A stretch of DNA of 36,161 nucleotides from Limnofasciculus baicalensis BBK-W-15 (GTDB lineage: Bacteria; Cyanobacteriota; Cyanobacteriia; Cyanobacteriales; Coleofasciculaceae), in contig NZ_JAMZMM010000016.1 of NCBI RefSeq assembly GCF_024178385.1, forward strand, positions 1 to 36,161, read 5' to 3'. Below, one piece after another: positions 1 through 9,160 of the stretch. Position 1 is the stretch's first letter. Each line of letters starts with the position of its first letter. Under the pieces are notes generated by a model. It did not search any database. It worked only from the letters and a program-made list of their open reading frames with translations, and was not told the DNA's origin. The translations under genes and the position numbers were made by a program.

Positions 1-559
1 TTTAGTAATAATTAATCCCTAATTTTCTTTGACTAGAATTTATCACCTGAAAATCCCTGTCAGTCTGCTTTCTAGGTTGAGCAAATTTTGAGAATGAAAC
101 AGCCCTGCCCCAATATCGGAAGAACCCTAAAAATTAAGAATTTTCAATAAGTATTAACTTTCTTCAATATTTCTATAGTTTTGTCTAGCTTCTCCGTGAA
201 TCCAACAGTATTGATTTCTGTTTTATATGATTTAGTTTGGGTTCTCCGTGAATTCAACTAGATTAATTATTTAAAAAAGAGGGGTGATCCCCCTCAATCC
301 CTCTGCCACAAAATTGGTGATTATTAACTGTGTCGCTTTTGCTCAATGCGATTACAGAACTCAGATCGCCAGACTACTAATAGTGTGGATAGTCCGTTAG
401 AAACGCCTAATACACGCTACAGATAGAGGGTTGGCGTAAATCCTGGATTAGCTAAAGTGCGATCTCAGAAAACTTGTTTTGTCAGCCTTCGAGTTATCGA
501 TCCCAGAAAGCGAAGCGATCGGCTATAATCAATTCAATCGAATCTAAAAGGGTGCATTT
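1..559. other. non-coding stretch
   Basis: No convincing gene is visible on either strand. The stretch is AT-rich with frequent stops. It holds a near-exact 17-bp direct repeat, TTCTCCGTGAATCCAAC at 190-206 and TTCTCCGTGAATTCAAC at 242-258, one mismatch apart. The last part (about 420-540) contains GCGATCGG/GCGATC HIP1-like sites and leads into the gene at 560. No tRNA-like or rRNA-like segment was recognised. Confidence 0.6.
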
Positions 560-1063
560 ATGCAGTATGTAGCATTAGAATGGGATCATACAATCGGCAA
601 ACCAATGATTAGCTGGTTGGTGGTGGAATGTGCAGGTGTCGGTGAGAAGTGTGGAGGCCCACAGGCTTTAGCACCACGACGGGATATTGCCTACTTTGTC
701 TATCCTGAAACAGCGGAACAGGATGCCAAAGAGTTTGCCGAGTACAAAAATGTGATGGCTGGCAATCTTGATTCATCGAAAATAATCCAGTACCGGGAAT
801 TAATTGAGAGCAAAACTAGCTTAAATCGCCATGTCGCGTTTGAGTGGGATCATGGTATTTTTAATCCTCTGATTCAGTGGGCGGTACTCAAATGGGGAGG
901 AGAAGGAACCTTTGGTGTTCCGCGAGAAGATATTGGCTATTTTCTCGATCCGGATACAGCTAAAACCGATGCCAAGATAGTGAGTATATTAAGGGATCGA
1001 AGAATGGCAGTTCCACAAGCAAAAGTCTTGCAATTGAGTGGAATAGCTAACAGGAGTTTATAG
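560..1063 (+). CDS. hypothetical protein made of two tandem repeats
   Basis: I do not recognise the family. The 167-residue protein is an internal duplication. Residues 3-59 and 91-140 align along their length: both have an [AL]-[FL]-E-W-D-H core, a hydrophobic strand ending in W (ISWLVV / IQWAVL), an R-x-D-I-[AG]-Y-F block and an [PD]-[ED]-TA-x2-DAK ending. A 30-residue linker joins them and a basic tail follows. The second copy is shorter by deletion of a Cys-containing loop. There is no signal peptide or membrane segment. The ATG follows AAGGG (in aaaagggtgcattt), a plausible ribosome site. The gene converges on the histidine kinase, and a shared hairpin terminator lies between them. Function unknown. 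Confidence 0.75.
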   Translation: MQYVALEWDHTIGKPMISWLVVECAGVGEKCGGPQALAPRRDIAYFVYPETAEQDAKEFAEYKNVMAGNLDSSKIIQYRELIESKTSLNRHVAFEWDHGIFNPLIQWAVLKWGGEGTFGVPREDIGYFLDPDTAKTDAKIVSILRDRRMAVPQAKVLQLSGIANRSL

Positions 1064-1091
1064 GAGTTTTCAGTTCCATTAAGTAACTCCC

Positions 1092-1127
1092 AGAAACCCG
1101 GTTTTTTCAAGAAACCGGGTTTCTTTT
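1092..1127. terminator. bidirectional hairpin terminator
   Basis: AGAAACCCGGTTT (1092-1104) pairs perfectly with AAACCGGGTTTCT (1112-1124), a 13-bp stem followed by a T run on the plus strand. It sits between two convergent genes, where a bidirectional terminator is expected. The same hairpin recurs at 5581, 23398 and 35891. Confidence 0.75.
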
Positions 1128-1133
1128 GAACTT

Positions 1134-2786
1134 CTAAACTGCTAAAATTCTGTTATTAAGAACTGGGATATTAATTATAAATTTAACTAAATTAATCTGG
1201 CTTTCTGCACGAATTGTTCCCCCAATTAGCTCGACAAGTTTAGCAACTAAAGCTAGTCCTAAACCAGTACCCCCTATCTTCCAAGGATCGTGACTGGGCA
1301 CTCGGTAAAACTTATCAAAAATACGACTTAGCTCATCGGTGGGAATCTCAACACCAGAATTGCTAATAATCAGTTCCACAGATTCTAAATTATCCGCTTG
1401 ATTTAGGGGGTAAGCAGTCAGAGTAATTTCACCGCCTGATGGGGTGTATTTACAAGCATTATTGAGTAATTCAACTACAATTCGCTCCAAGGAAGCTCCG
1501 TCCAATATTAAAATAGGAAGATCGGCATATAAATCTATCTTTAGATTCTGTTTTTGAGCATTAATTCTAGGTAAAAAAGGTTCAATAATAGAAGGTAACC
1601 AGGTTTCTAATTGCAACGGAGCAGATGCTACTGTCACCTCTCCTGCTTCGAGTTTTTGGAATTCCAAGAGAGTGTTGACCAAGTTAATTTCTCGCGTACA
1701 TTCTGTCAACATAATCTCTGTATAGCGATCGCGCATTTCGGGTTCCTTGACTACCTTCAGCATTTGGATTGCCATTCTAATATTTGTCAAGGGAGTACGG
1801 AGTTCGTGAGATACTGTTGCCATAAACTCATCTTTAGCACGGTTATTTGCCCTTTCCTGTTCCAAAATATGCTCTTTCTCTGTTTCAGCCTCTTTGCGAT
1901 CGGTAATATTAACCATCAAACCCCGCAGACTTTGCAAATTACCCAAAGAATCGCACACAAGAGAAACCCGATCTCTCAGCCAGATAATTCGTCCATCAAG
2001 GGTGAGACATCGATACTCAAATTCGTGATCTCTACCCTGCTTTACTTCTTCTCGACAGAAAGCTGTCACCCAATCTCTATCATCTGGATGAATTAGATTT
2101 ATCCAAAAATCTGGACGACGCTGCCACTGCTCTAGAGGGTAACCTAAGATCCGCTCTGCACTGCGACTAACGAAAGTAAATTTTAAAGAGTTTGGTTCGC
2201 ATTCCCAAACAATTGCGTCACTGAGATCGTTAACTAAATCTCGGAAACGAGAATCGCTAATTTGGGCTTTAATTCGCTCTTGCTTCTCGCTTTCTAGGAT
2301 TCTTTCCCAGTCAGGATAAGTTCTATTTAAAAAGGTAACTTTCTCTACCTCAGTTTCTGAATCTACAACAGGAGCTAGTTGTTCTCGATTCTGAGATTCA
2401 CTAATATCTCTGACAACTGCAAATAGCCGTTCGTCTTCCCCTCGTGAAAAATGCCAAGATAACCAACGGTAGCTGTTATTTTGAGTGCGAAAGCGATTTT
2501 CTATTGTGATTCCTTTACAACCGGAAGGCTGAAGGCAAAGCCAGCGGAAACAAGTCTGAGAGGAATTAATATCATCAGGATGGATAAATTCAGTCCAACA
2601 ACGGGATTCCCTCTCGGCAATTGACAATCCCAAAATTTCCTGCCAATTTTGACTTAGTATCTGAAAACTCCCGTTTGGATCGAGGACAGCGAAAAGATCT
2701 GGAGTAAGATCGAAAAAGGCTTGCAGATTTGTTTGGATTCCGAGTAGTTCATCAATCTGCTGCTTTAAGCGAGGAAATTTTGACAT
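1134..2786 (-). CDS. PAS-PAS sensor histidine kinase
   Basis: Soluble hybrid-less sensor kinase of 550 residues; it should autophosphorylate on His and pass the phosphate to a response regulator. PAS domain 1 lies at about 20-132 and PAS 2 (with PAC) at about 178-300. The phosphoacceptor helix reads VSHELRTPLTN with His at 327. In the HATPase domain, the N box Asn is in ELLNNACKYTPSGG (about 439-452), and the G box GGTGLGLALV is at 505-514. No membrane segment is visible, so it probably senses a cytoplasmic signal, but no PAS cofactor residue could be assigned. No regulator gene is adjacent, so it is an orphan; the lone receiver at 27420 is far away and the link would be speculation. It diverges from clpC across 299 bp. 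Confidence 0.92.
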   Translation of the reverse strand: MSKFPRLKQQIDELLGIQTNLQAFFDLTPDLFAVLDPNGSFQILSQNWQEILGLSIAERESRCWTEFIHPDDINSSQTCFRWLCLQPSGCKGITIENRFRTQNNSYRWLSWHFSRGEDERLFAVVRDISESQNREQLAPVVDSETEVEKVTFLNRTYPDWERILESEKQERIKAQISDSRFRDLVNDLSDAIVWECEPNSLKFTFVSRSAERILGYPLEQWQRRPDFWINLIHPDDRDWVTAFCREEVKQGRDHEFEYRCLTLDGRIIWLRDRVSLVCDSLGNLQSLRGLMVNITDRKEAETEKEHILEQERANNRAKDEFMATVSHELRTPLTNIRMAIQMLKVVKEPEMRDRYTEIMLTECTREINLVNTLLEFQKLEAGEVTVASAPLQLETWLPSIIEPFLPRINAQKQNLKIDLYADLPILILDGASLERIVVELLNNACKYTPSGGEITLTAYPLNQADNLESVELIISNSGVEIPTDELSRIFDKFYRVPSHDPWKIGGTGLGLALVAKLVELIGGTIRAESQINLVKFIINIPVLNNRILAV

Positions 2787-2870
2787 GGTGACTTGGGATA
2801 TTGTTCAGCATTCCTGAAATGGCGAGTCATTATATTTATCATTCCCTCCCTATTGTTGTATAAGATAAAA

Positions 2871-2895
2871 GGTGAGAGGTGAGAGGTGAGAGGTT
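2871..2895. repeat. 7-bp tandem repeat (GGTGAGA)
   Basis: Three perfect GGTGAGA units plus a partial GGTTA lie in the divergent region between the histidine kinase and clpC. Related purine-rich tracts occur elsewhere in the window (about 10121-10162 and 15490-15518 on the opposite strand). The remaining 299-bp intergenic region shows no other feature I can support. Confidence 0.7.
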
Positions 2896-3085
2896 AAGTT
2901 ATTTTGCGTTATCTCTTACCCCTTTTTCTGAGCTATTTTTCCAGCTAGACGGCAACTACCCCTAACTATGACGGTTCTGCCCACTGATAAAAAGCATCAT
3001 AGAGCAGTAAATTGTTAAGATAAGATACATAAAAGTTTACACATTCGCCCGCCCCTCTTAAACTGCTCGGAAAGGACAACAGACC

Positions 3086-5560
3086 ATGTTTGAACATTTT
3101 ACAGACAGAGCTATCAAAGCCATCATGCTCGCTCAGGAAGAAGCACGTCGGTTGGGACACAACCTTGTGGGAACCGAGCAGATTTTATTGGGGTTGATTG
3201 GCGAAGGGACTAGTATAGCGGCAATTGTGCTTAAAGAGTTAGGTATTACCCTGGAGCCGACAAGGAAATTAGTTGCCCAAATTATCGGCAGGGGTTCCGG
3301 CGCAGTGCCAATAGAAATTCCCTTCACCCCGAAAGCCAAGCGCCTGTTTGAGCAAGCCTTCCAAGAAGCGCGTCAACTCGCCAACAACTATATTGGACCA
3401 GAACATTTATTGCTGGCAATCCTTCAGGACAAAGATAGTGTAGCGGGTAAAGTGCTACAAAACTTGGGTGTCGATCCCGAAGATGCCCGGATTAAGCTGA
3501 TTCAGTCTATCGGAGAAGTTGTGGCGGCGGGTACAAGTCGGGGATCGGGTTCTCCGGGAATGGGAAGAAATTCAAGCACAGCAACTTTAGAGGAGTTTGG
3601 CACTAATCTAACTCGACTAGCTGCTGAAGGTAAACTGGACCCAGTTGTGGGTAGAGTTAAGGAAATCGAACGGGTGATTCAGATTTTAGGTCGTCGCACT
3701 AAAAATAACCCTCTGTTACTAGGAGAACCGGGAGTTGGCAAAACTGCGATCGCGGAAGGTTTGGCTCAACGTATTGCTGATAAAAATATCCCAGATATTT
3801 TAGCAGATAAGCAGGTAATTAGCCTAGATATGGCAGCGTTACTAGCAGGTACTCGCTTCCGAGGCGAATTTGAAGAACGACTCAAGCAAGTTGTACAGGA
3901 AGTCCGTCAATCTGGCAATATTATCCTGGCAATTGATGAAATTCACACTTTGGTTGGTGCAGGGGCAACTCAAGGGAGTATGGATGCGGCAAATATGCTT
4001 AAACCTGCCCTGGCACGGGGGGAATTGCAGTGTTTGGGAGCGACAACTTTGGATGAATACCGTAAATATATTGAACGGGATGCAGCATTAGAACGTCGTT
4101 TCCAACCTGTGATGGTAGGGGAACCTTCTGTTGAGGAAACTATTTCCATTCTCTACGGTTTGCGAGATACTTACGAGCAATACCACAAGGTTCAAATCTC
4201 CGATTTAGCTATCGAAGCTGCGGCTAAACTCTCTCACCGTTATATTTCAGATCGGTTCTTACCTGACAAAGCAATCGATTTAATTGATGAAGCCGGAAGT
4301 CGCGTCCATTTAATGTATTCTAAAATATCCCCCGGGACGAAAGAACTGAAAAAGGAATTGCGTCAGGTAACCAAAGAAAAAGAAGCCGTAGTGCGAATTC
4401 AAGATTTTGAGAAAGCCTCAGAATTACGCGATCGCGAATTAAAACTAGAAGCCAAACTGAACGTAATTACCAATAATTCAGAAACTCCAACCATCCAACC
4501 CATTGTTGATGAAGAAGATATTGCCCAAATTGTCTCGTCTTGGATGGGAATACCTGTTAATAAATTAACTGAATCAGAATCGGCTATGCTCCTGCATCTT
4601 GAAGAAACTTTGCATCAGCGACTAATCGGTCAAAATGAAGCGGTTACTGCTGTTTCCAAGGCAATTCGGCGTGCAAGAGTTGGCTTGCAAGACCCCAATC
4701 GACCCATTGCTAGCTTTATCTTCTCTGGTCCAACTGGTGTCGGTAAAACAGAATTAACTAAGGCTTTGGCTGCTTATATGTTCGGTGCGGAAGATGCGAT
4801 GATTCGGTTGGATATGTCTGAGTTTATGGAACCTCATACTGTATCTAAACTAATTGGTTCTCCTCCTGGATTTGTCGGTTATGATGAAGGCGGTCAATTA
4901 ACTGAAGCGGTACGACGGAAACCATACAGTGTGGTATTGTTTGATGAAATCGAAAAAGCTCACCCCGATGTGTTTAATGTTCTCTTGCAACTGTTAGATG
5001 AGGGTAATTTGACTGATGCTAAAGGTCGAGCTGTGGACTTCAAGAACACGCTGATTATTATGACATCAAATATCGGTTCCAAAGCTATCGAAAAAGGTGG
5101 CAGTGGTTTCGGGTTTCAGTCAGATGAAGATCTAGCTGAATCTCGGTACAATTATATTCGCAATCTTGTGAATGAAGAACTAAAGCAATATTTCCGCCCT
5201 GAATTCCTCAATCGCCTTGATGATATTATTGTCTTCCGTCAACTTGTCAAAGATGAAATCAAGCAAATTGCTGATATTCTCTTGCGAGAAGTATCGATGC
5301 GCTTGCTCGAAAAAGGTATAGCTTTAGAGGTGACGGAACGCTTTAAAGAACGTATAATTGCAGAAGGCTATGACCCCAGTTATGGCGCGAGACCTTTACG
5401 AAGAGCAATTATGCGTTTGCTAGAAGATAGCTTGGCTGAAGCTATGTTATCAGGCAATATTAAGGAAGGTGAGACAGCAATTATTGATGTTAATGATGAT
5501 GGTGAGGTGAAGGTTTTATCGAGTATATCCCAGGAATTTTTGCTCGAACCTGTGGGTTGA
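3086..5560 (+). CDS. clpC: ATP-dependent Clp protease ATP-binding subunit ClpC
   Basis: Hsp100/AAA+ unfoldase that feeds substrates to ClpP. The 824 residues match ClpC length. There is a double Clp-N domain (about 1-145), a first AAA module with Walker A GEPGVGKT (213-220) and acidic pair DE (284-285), a middle region with a UVR-type coiled segment (about 434-458), and a second AAA module with Walker A GPTGVGKT (548-555) and Walker B ending LFDE (618-621). A GFGF loop (674-677) lies where ClpP-docking tripeptides occur. The start [20 protein letters not shown] is the standard ClpC N-terminus and follows GGAAAGGAC. The N-domain (for example [11 protein letters not shown] and [18 protein letters not shown]) looks more diverged than the main cyanobacterial ClpC, so this may be the second paralog. 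A strong hairpin terminator follows. Confidence 0.96.
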   Translation: MFEHFTDRAIKAIMLAQEEARRLGHNLVGTEQILLGLIGEGTSIAAIVLKELGITLEPTRKLVAQIIGRGSGAVPIEIPFTPKAKRLFEQAFQEARQLANNYIGPEHLLLAILQDKDSVAGKVLQNLGVDPEDARIKLIQSIGEVVAAGTSRGSGSPGMGRNSSTATLEEFGTNLTRLAAEGKLDPVVGRVKEIERVIQILGRRTKNNPLLLGEPGVGKTAIAEGLAQRIADKNIPDILADKQVISLDMAALLAGTRFRGEFEERLKQVVQEVRQSGNIILAIDEIHTLVGAGATQGSMDAANMLKPALARGELQCLGATTLDEYRKYIERDAALERRFQPVMVGEPSVEETISILYGLRDTYEQYHKVQISDLAIEAAAKLSHRYISDRFLPDKAIDLIDEAGSRVHLMYSKISPGTKELKKELRQVTKEKEAVVRIQDFEKASELRDRELKLEAKLNVITNNSETPTIQPIVDEEDIAQIVSSWMGIPVNKLTESESAMLLHLEETLHQRLIGQNEAVTAVSKAIRRARVGLQDPNRPIASFIFSGPTGVGKTELTKALAAYMFGAEDAMIRLDMSEFMEPHTVSKLIGSPPGFVGYDEGGQLTEAVRRKPYSVVLFDEIEKAHPDVFNVLLQLLDEGNLTDAKGRAVDFKNTLIIMTSNIGSKAIEKGGSGFGFQSDEDLAESRYNYIRNLVNEELKQYFRPEFLNRLDDIIVFRQLVKDEIKQIADILLREVSMRLLEKGIALEVTERFKERIIAEGYDPSYGARPLRRAIMRLLEDSLAEAMLSGNIKEGETAIIDVNDDGEVKVLSSISQEFLLEPVG

Positions 5561-5580
5561 GTAGGGAGCAATATAGTTAA

Positions 5581-5616
5581 AGAAACCCGACTTCTTGGAG
5601 AAGTCGGGTTTCTTTG
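5581..5616 (+). terminator. clpC terminator hairpin
   Basis: AGAAACCCGACTTCT (5581-5595) and AGAAGTCGGGTTTCT (5599-5613) form a perfect 15-bp stem with a 3-base loop, followed by TTG. It lies 20 bp after the clpC stop codon. It belongs to the same hairpin family as 1092, 23398 and 35891 but with GACTTCT in place of GGTTTCT. Confidence 0.85.
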
Positions 5617-5774
5617 TGTTAAGTTTGTTTACGTCTAATTACAAAGAAATATTGCGTTTTTGAACTGCGATCGCAAAAGCTTGATAAAGTGAAAATAATA
5701 AATTATAAACTGGGGACTTTTTCGTATCTGTTAGAGGCTCCAGAATAAGTAAAGCAATCGCACAGGGTTTAATC

Positions 5775-5993
5775 GTGAAGAAAAATAATCAATTGGAACG
5801 GGTTCCTGATGAGTTACAGAAGACACTGGATTTAGAAGCAAGTAACCCTTTAGCAGATAGAAAAGATGAAATAGCTAATTTGCTAAATTCTGACCGTTTT
5901 ATTGCTGATTACGATGCTTGTATTTGGTGGAATGGGTGCTATTACTGTAAAGATGAAAGCCATAATTGGTATTGCATAAAGTGTACGTTTTAA
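5775..5993 (+). CDS. small Cys-rich hypothetical protein (CxxC-x8-CxxC)
   Basis: A 72-residue open frame with a GTG start and no good ribosome site, so its reality is uncertain. The N-terminal 45 residues are charged and probably helical (rich in E, D, L). The C-terminal end is different: aromatic and Cys-rich, with Cys at 49, 55, 58, 67 and 70, the last four spaced C-x2-C-x8-C-x2-C. That fits a minimal zinc knuckle. The contrast between a leader-like first part and a Cys/Trp/Tyr/Asn tail also resembles a ribosomal peptide precursor, but no modifying enzyme or transporter is nearby. I do not recognise the family. Confidence 0.45.
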   Translation: MKKNNQLERVPDELQKTLDLEASNPLADRKDEIANLLNSDRFIADYDACIWWNGCYYCKDESHNWYCIKCTF

Positions 5994-6077
5994 TAATCCG
6001 ATCGGTTGAGTTAGTATGCGCCAATCTCGTCTATGTACGCCCATGGCTATCGGGCTGATAGCCTATTTACCTGAGTT

Positions 6078-6128
6078 CGGTGTTAGGAGTAGCCCTTTCA
6101 GGGCGGCTACGCCAACGGTGTTAGGAGT
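6078..6128. repeat. 13-bp direct repeat flanking a 25-bp insert
   Basis: CGGTGTTAGGAGT occurs at 6078-6090 and again at 6116-6128. The 25 bases between them contain the short hairpin AGCCCTTTCAGGGCGGCT. The arrangement looks like a small insertion with duplicated flanks, or a slipped 38-bp duplication. It lies in the 235-bp gap between the two Cys-rich genes. Confidence 0.6.
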
Positions 6129-6228
6129 TAAAATTTAAGAGCATTAGTTGAAATAGTGTGGACTTTTGGTTTTGTTCTCCCCATTTTGTCAGTGCAATGA
6201 TTAGTAATTGATCGAGAAATTTAGTTTA

Positions 6229-6417
6229 ATGGAAAACACAGCGGAATACACCTGCGCCTACTGCGGCGAATCGAATGTAACCTTTGTTGATATCAGCGCA
6301 GGTTTCCAACAATCTTATGTAGAAGATTGTCAAGTTTGCTGTCAGCCCAATGTCTTATTTGTGCGGGTGGATGAAGATACGCTGGATATCGAGATTGATA
6401 GTGAATGTGAGAGTTAA
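6229..6417 (+). CDS. CPXCG-type cysteine-rich small protein
   Basis: A 62-residue protein matching the small Cys_rich_CPXCG family: C-x2-C at 9-12 (TCAYCGE), the family block SAGFQQSYVEDCQVCCQPN (23-41) with C-x2-CC at 34-38, and an acidic C-terminus. The four main Cys probably bind one zinc. Function of the family is unknown. I chose the ATG at 6229; an in-frame TTG lies 21 bases upstream, but the extra residues are not family-like. It lies downstream of another tiny C-x2-C protein and upstream of the VIT-VWA gene. Confidence 0.85.
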   Translation: MENTAEYTCAYCGESNVTFVDISAGFQQSYVEDCQVCCQPNVLFVRVDEDTLDIEIDSECES

Positions 6418-6552
6418 TTGTTGTTTGTTGTTTGTTGTTGGTTAATTGTTGTTGGTTAATTGTTGTTTGTTGTTTGTTATTTGTTGTTGGTTAATTCCCT
6501 ACTCCCTACTCCCCACTCCCTACTCCCTACTCCCTACTCCCCATTCCCCAAA
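6418..6552. repeat. low-complexity repeats TTGTTGGTTAATTG and CCCTACTCCC
   Basis: About 6418-6496 consists of units built from TTGTTGTTTG and TTGTTGGTTAATT. About 6497-6552 consists of CCCTACT/CCCCACT/CCCCATT units. The second tract is the reverse complement of the GGGGAGTGGGG tracts at about 17357-17393 and 24648-24705. A TTGTTGGTTGTTAG tract of the first type recurs at about 34343-34383. Confidence 0.8.
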
Positions 6553-6596
6553 TTTGACGCTACCATAGAGACTCGCATCCTGTGAGGGAAACTCCT

Positions 6597-8966
6597 ATGC
6601 CTACACATACACCTACAGATCCCAACCCATCCATTGGCGGTTTATATGTTAAAACAGGGGAAAAACAACTAGCCTTTCCCCTCAAACATACCGAAGTTGA
6701 GGCAAAAATTGCTGGTAACCTGTCGCGGGTGGAGGTAACCCAGACATTTGAGAATCCTTTCACGGAAGCATTAGAAGCAATTTATGTTTTCCCGTTGCCA
6801 GATGAAGCCGCCGTAGATAATATGGAAATTAAAATCGGCGATCGCGTAATCAAAGGTAACATTAAAAAACGGGAAGAAGCACAGGCTATTTACGAACAAG
6901 CAAAACGACAAGGGCGTACCGCTGGCTTGTTAGAGCAAGAAAGGGATAATATTTTTACTCAATCTTTGGCTAATATTCAGCCGGGGGAACAAATTGATGT
7001 CACTATTCGCTACACCGATAGTTTAAAATTTGCAGGGGGCGACTATGAATTTGTCTTCCCAATGGTAGTTGGACCTCGTTTTATTCCTGGTATTCCTATT
7101 GATAGTAGTGGCGATACGGATTTAGTTCCTGATGCGTCCAGAATTACTCCTCCTATTATACCTCCAGCTACTCGTTCCGGACATGATATTGGCGTGACGG
7201 TAGAAATTGATGGAGGTTTGCCTATTTCTGATATTCGTTCGACTTCTCATCAGCTACGGATTGAACATGAAGGGCAAATTGTCCGGGTGAAATTGGGGAA
7301 CGAAGATACAATTCCCAATAAAGATTTAATTTTACGATATCGAGTAGCTTGCGATCGCACTTCTGCCACTATCCTAACTCAATCCGATGAACGGGGCGGA
7401 CATTTCGCCATTTATTTTATCCCAGCGTTGGCATACCGCGCTAATGAAATTGTCCCGAAAGATGTGGTATTTCTGATGGATACCTCCGGTTCCCAACAAG
7501 GAGATCCCCTGCGGAAATGTCAGGAATTGATGCGGCGATTTATCAATGGCTTGAATCCCGATGACACTTTTACAATTATCGATTTTTCTGATATTACCAC
7601 TCAGTTATCTGGCAAACCATTACCAAATACACCGGAAAACCGCACCAAAGCCATCGACTACATTAATCGGTTACAAGCCAATGGCGGTACTTATTTACTG
7701 AATGGAATTCGGGCGGTGTTAAATTTCCCAGAAGCAGTAGAGGGAAGGCTGCGGAGTATTGTCTTGCTGACTGATGGTTATATTGGCAATGAAAATGAAA
7801 TTCTGGCAGAAGTACAGGAGCATTTAAAACCGGGAAATCGCCTTTATAGTTTTGGGGTTGGTAGTTCAACAAATCGCTTTTTACTCAATCGCATTGCTGA
7901 AATTGGACGGGGAACATCTCGGATTATCCGTCACGATGAACCTACAGAGCAAGTTGCTAATGAATTCTTCCGTCAAATTAATAATCCGGTGCTAACAAAT
8001 ATCCAAATTAACTGGAATGGTACGGGAGAAATACCCGTTACTTATCCATCTATTGCACCTGATTTATTTGCGGAACAACCTTTAGTTTTGTTTGGACGAA
8101 AACAAGATCGGATTGCGGGTGATTTACATATTACTGGTATTGCCGCAGGTGGATATCGGTATGAACAGACATTTAACCTCAACTTTGAAGAAACGGGGAA
8201 TCCTGCAATCGCCCAACTCTGGGGAAGGATGCGGATTAAAGACTTAATGAATCAAATGTTCCGCTACGAAACAAAAGGAATAGTAGAGGCAGTTACGGAG
8301 ACAGGATTAACTTATCAACTACTATCTCAATACACCGCTTTTGTCGCAGTGAGTGATGAAGTAAGAGTAGATCCCGAAGGTAATTCTATCTCAATGGCAG
8401 TGCCAATAGAAATGGCAGAAGGAGTTAGCTATGAAGGAATTTATGGAGGAAATATTCCGGCTGCCCCAGCACCGCAAGCCATGATGAGATCCGCTGTGGC
8501 AGATGTTAACTATGTTATGGAAGAAAGAGCGCGTGGGATTACATTGTCATCATCTAAAGTGGCTAAAAGTGGATTTTCAAGTAATTTATTTGGTGGTAAG
8601 GTTAATGATTCTGAGATAGATTGTTTAATGGAAGCAGAATCATTTGTCCAAACACCAGGTACAAATAATCATCCTTTACAAGTTGTTAGCGCCACTGGAT
8701 TAGATGGAGCAGCAATAGGGAATCTGACGCAACACTTACAGAGGTTACATTTGCCATCTGGATTGAGTGGGGAGATTGTGTTTGAGTTAATTATCAAGAA
8801 GGGGCGCGTGAGACAAGTGCTGTTAGATGAAAATGCGACAACTATTGGTGAAAAGAAAGTTATTGAGATGATTAAAAAATCGCTTTTAACTTGGCAAGTG
8901 CCTCAATCTGCTAGTCATAAACATGCTAGTAATACGGTGAGTTTAATGCTGCGTGTACAAAGTTAG
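6597..8966 (+). CDS. VIT domain and von Willebrand factor A domain protein
   Basis: A 789-residue protein with the inter-alpha-trypsin-inhibitor layout. The VIT domain is at about residues 18-145 (the EVTQTFENPFTEALEAIYVF block is typical). The VWA domain at about 289-465 keeps the metal site: D-T-S-G-S at 295-299, the GGT Thr at 365 and TDG Asp at 393. Residues from about 701 to the end (core VFELIIKKGRVRQVLLDEN) resemble the TonB/AgmX C-terminal fold, an unusual addition. No signal peptide is apparent despite the family's frequent extracellular role. I chose the ATG at 6597 because GAGGGA lies 8-9 bases upstream; a GTG five codons earlier is less likely. Binding partner unknown. Confidence 0.9.
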   Translation: MPTHTPTDPNPSIGGLYVKTGEKQLAFPLKHTEVEAKIAGNLSRVEVTQTFENPFTEALEAIYVFPLPDEAAVDNMEIKIGDRVIKGNIKKREEAQAIYEQAKRQGRTAGLLEQERDNIFTQSLANIQPGEQIDVTIRYTDSLKFAGGDYEFVFPMVVGPRFIPGIPIDSSGDTDLVPDASRITPPIIPPATRSGHDIGVTVEIDGGLPISDIRSTSHQLRIEHEGQIVRVKLGNEDTIPNKDLILRYRVACDRTSATILTQSDERGGHFAIYFIPALAYRANEIVPKDVVFLMDTSGSQQGDPLRKCQELMRRFINGLNPDDTFTIIDFSDITTQLSGKPLPNTPENRTKAIDYINRLQANGGTYLLNGIRAVLNFPEAVEGRLRSIVLLTDGYIGNENEILAEVQEHLKPGNRLYSFGVGSSTNRFLLNRIAEIGRGTSRIIRHDEPTEQVANEFFRQINNPVLTNIQINWNGTGEIPVTYPSIAPDLFAEQPLVLFGRKQDRIAGDLHITGIAAGGYRYEQTFNLNFEETGNPAIAQLWGRMRIKDLMNQMFRYETKGIVEAVTETGLTYQLLSQYTAFVAVSDEVRVDPEGNSISMAVPIEMAEGVSYEGIYGGNIPAAPAPQAMMRSAVADVNYVMEERARGITLSSSKVAKSGFSSNLFGGKVNDSEIDCLMEAESFVQTPGTNNHPLQVVSATGLDGAAIGNLTQHLQRLHLPSGLSGEIVFELIIKKGRVRQVLLDENATTIGEKKVIEMIKKSLLTWQVPQSASHKHASNTVSLMLRVQS

Positions 8967-9019
8967 TGGTGAGGTTGTGGGGATTAAGTAGGGGTGAAGA
9001 AGTCGGATTTCATAGAAGT

Positions 9020-9116
9020 TATAGCAGTCGCTTTCGTCGGTTAAGGCATTCTCAGCTACCAAATTTTAACAAGGGGCTGCCATCCCCTTGTCCTAACCGC
9101 TGTGGCGGTTGCTATA
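9020..9116. repeat. MITE-like imperfect inverted repeat with inner hairpin
   Basis: TATAGCAGTCGC...CGGTTAAGG (9020-9046) is the imperfect inverse of CCTAACCGCTGTGGCGGTTGCTATA split across 9092-9116. Inside, CAAGGGG (9070-9076) pairs with CCCCTTG (9084-9090). On the outside, AGAAGTCGGATTTC (about 8999-9012) and ACCCGACTTCT (9116-9126) resemble the two arms of the clpC terminator hairpin, as if this element had been inserted into one. It lies between the convergent VIT-VWA and WD40-kinase genes. No coding capacity is convincing. Confidence 0.6.
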
Positions 9117-9160
9117 CCCGACTTCTGGGTGTAAAGATGTTATTGAAGATAATATCAGTC

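Noticed and set aside
2787..3085. Small frame upstream and antisense to clpC
   Set aside because: It overlaps the clpC start on the other strand and has no coding character.
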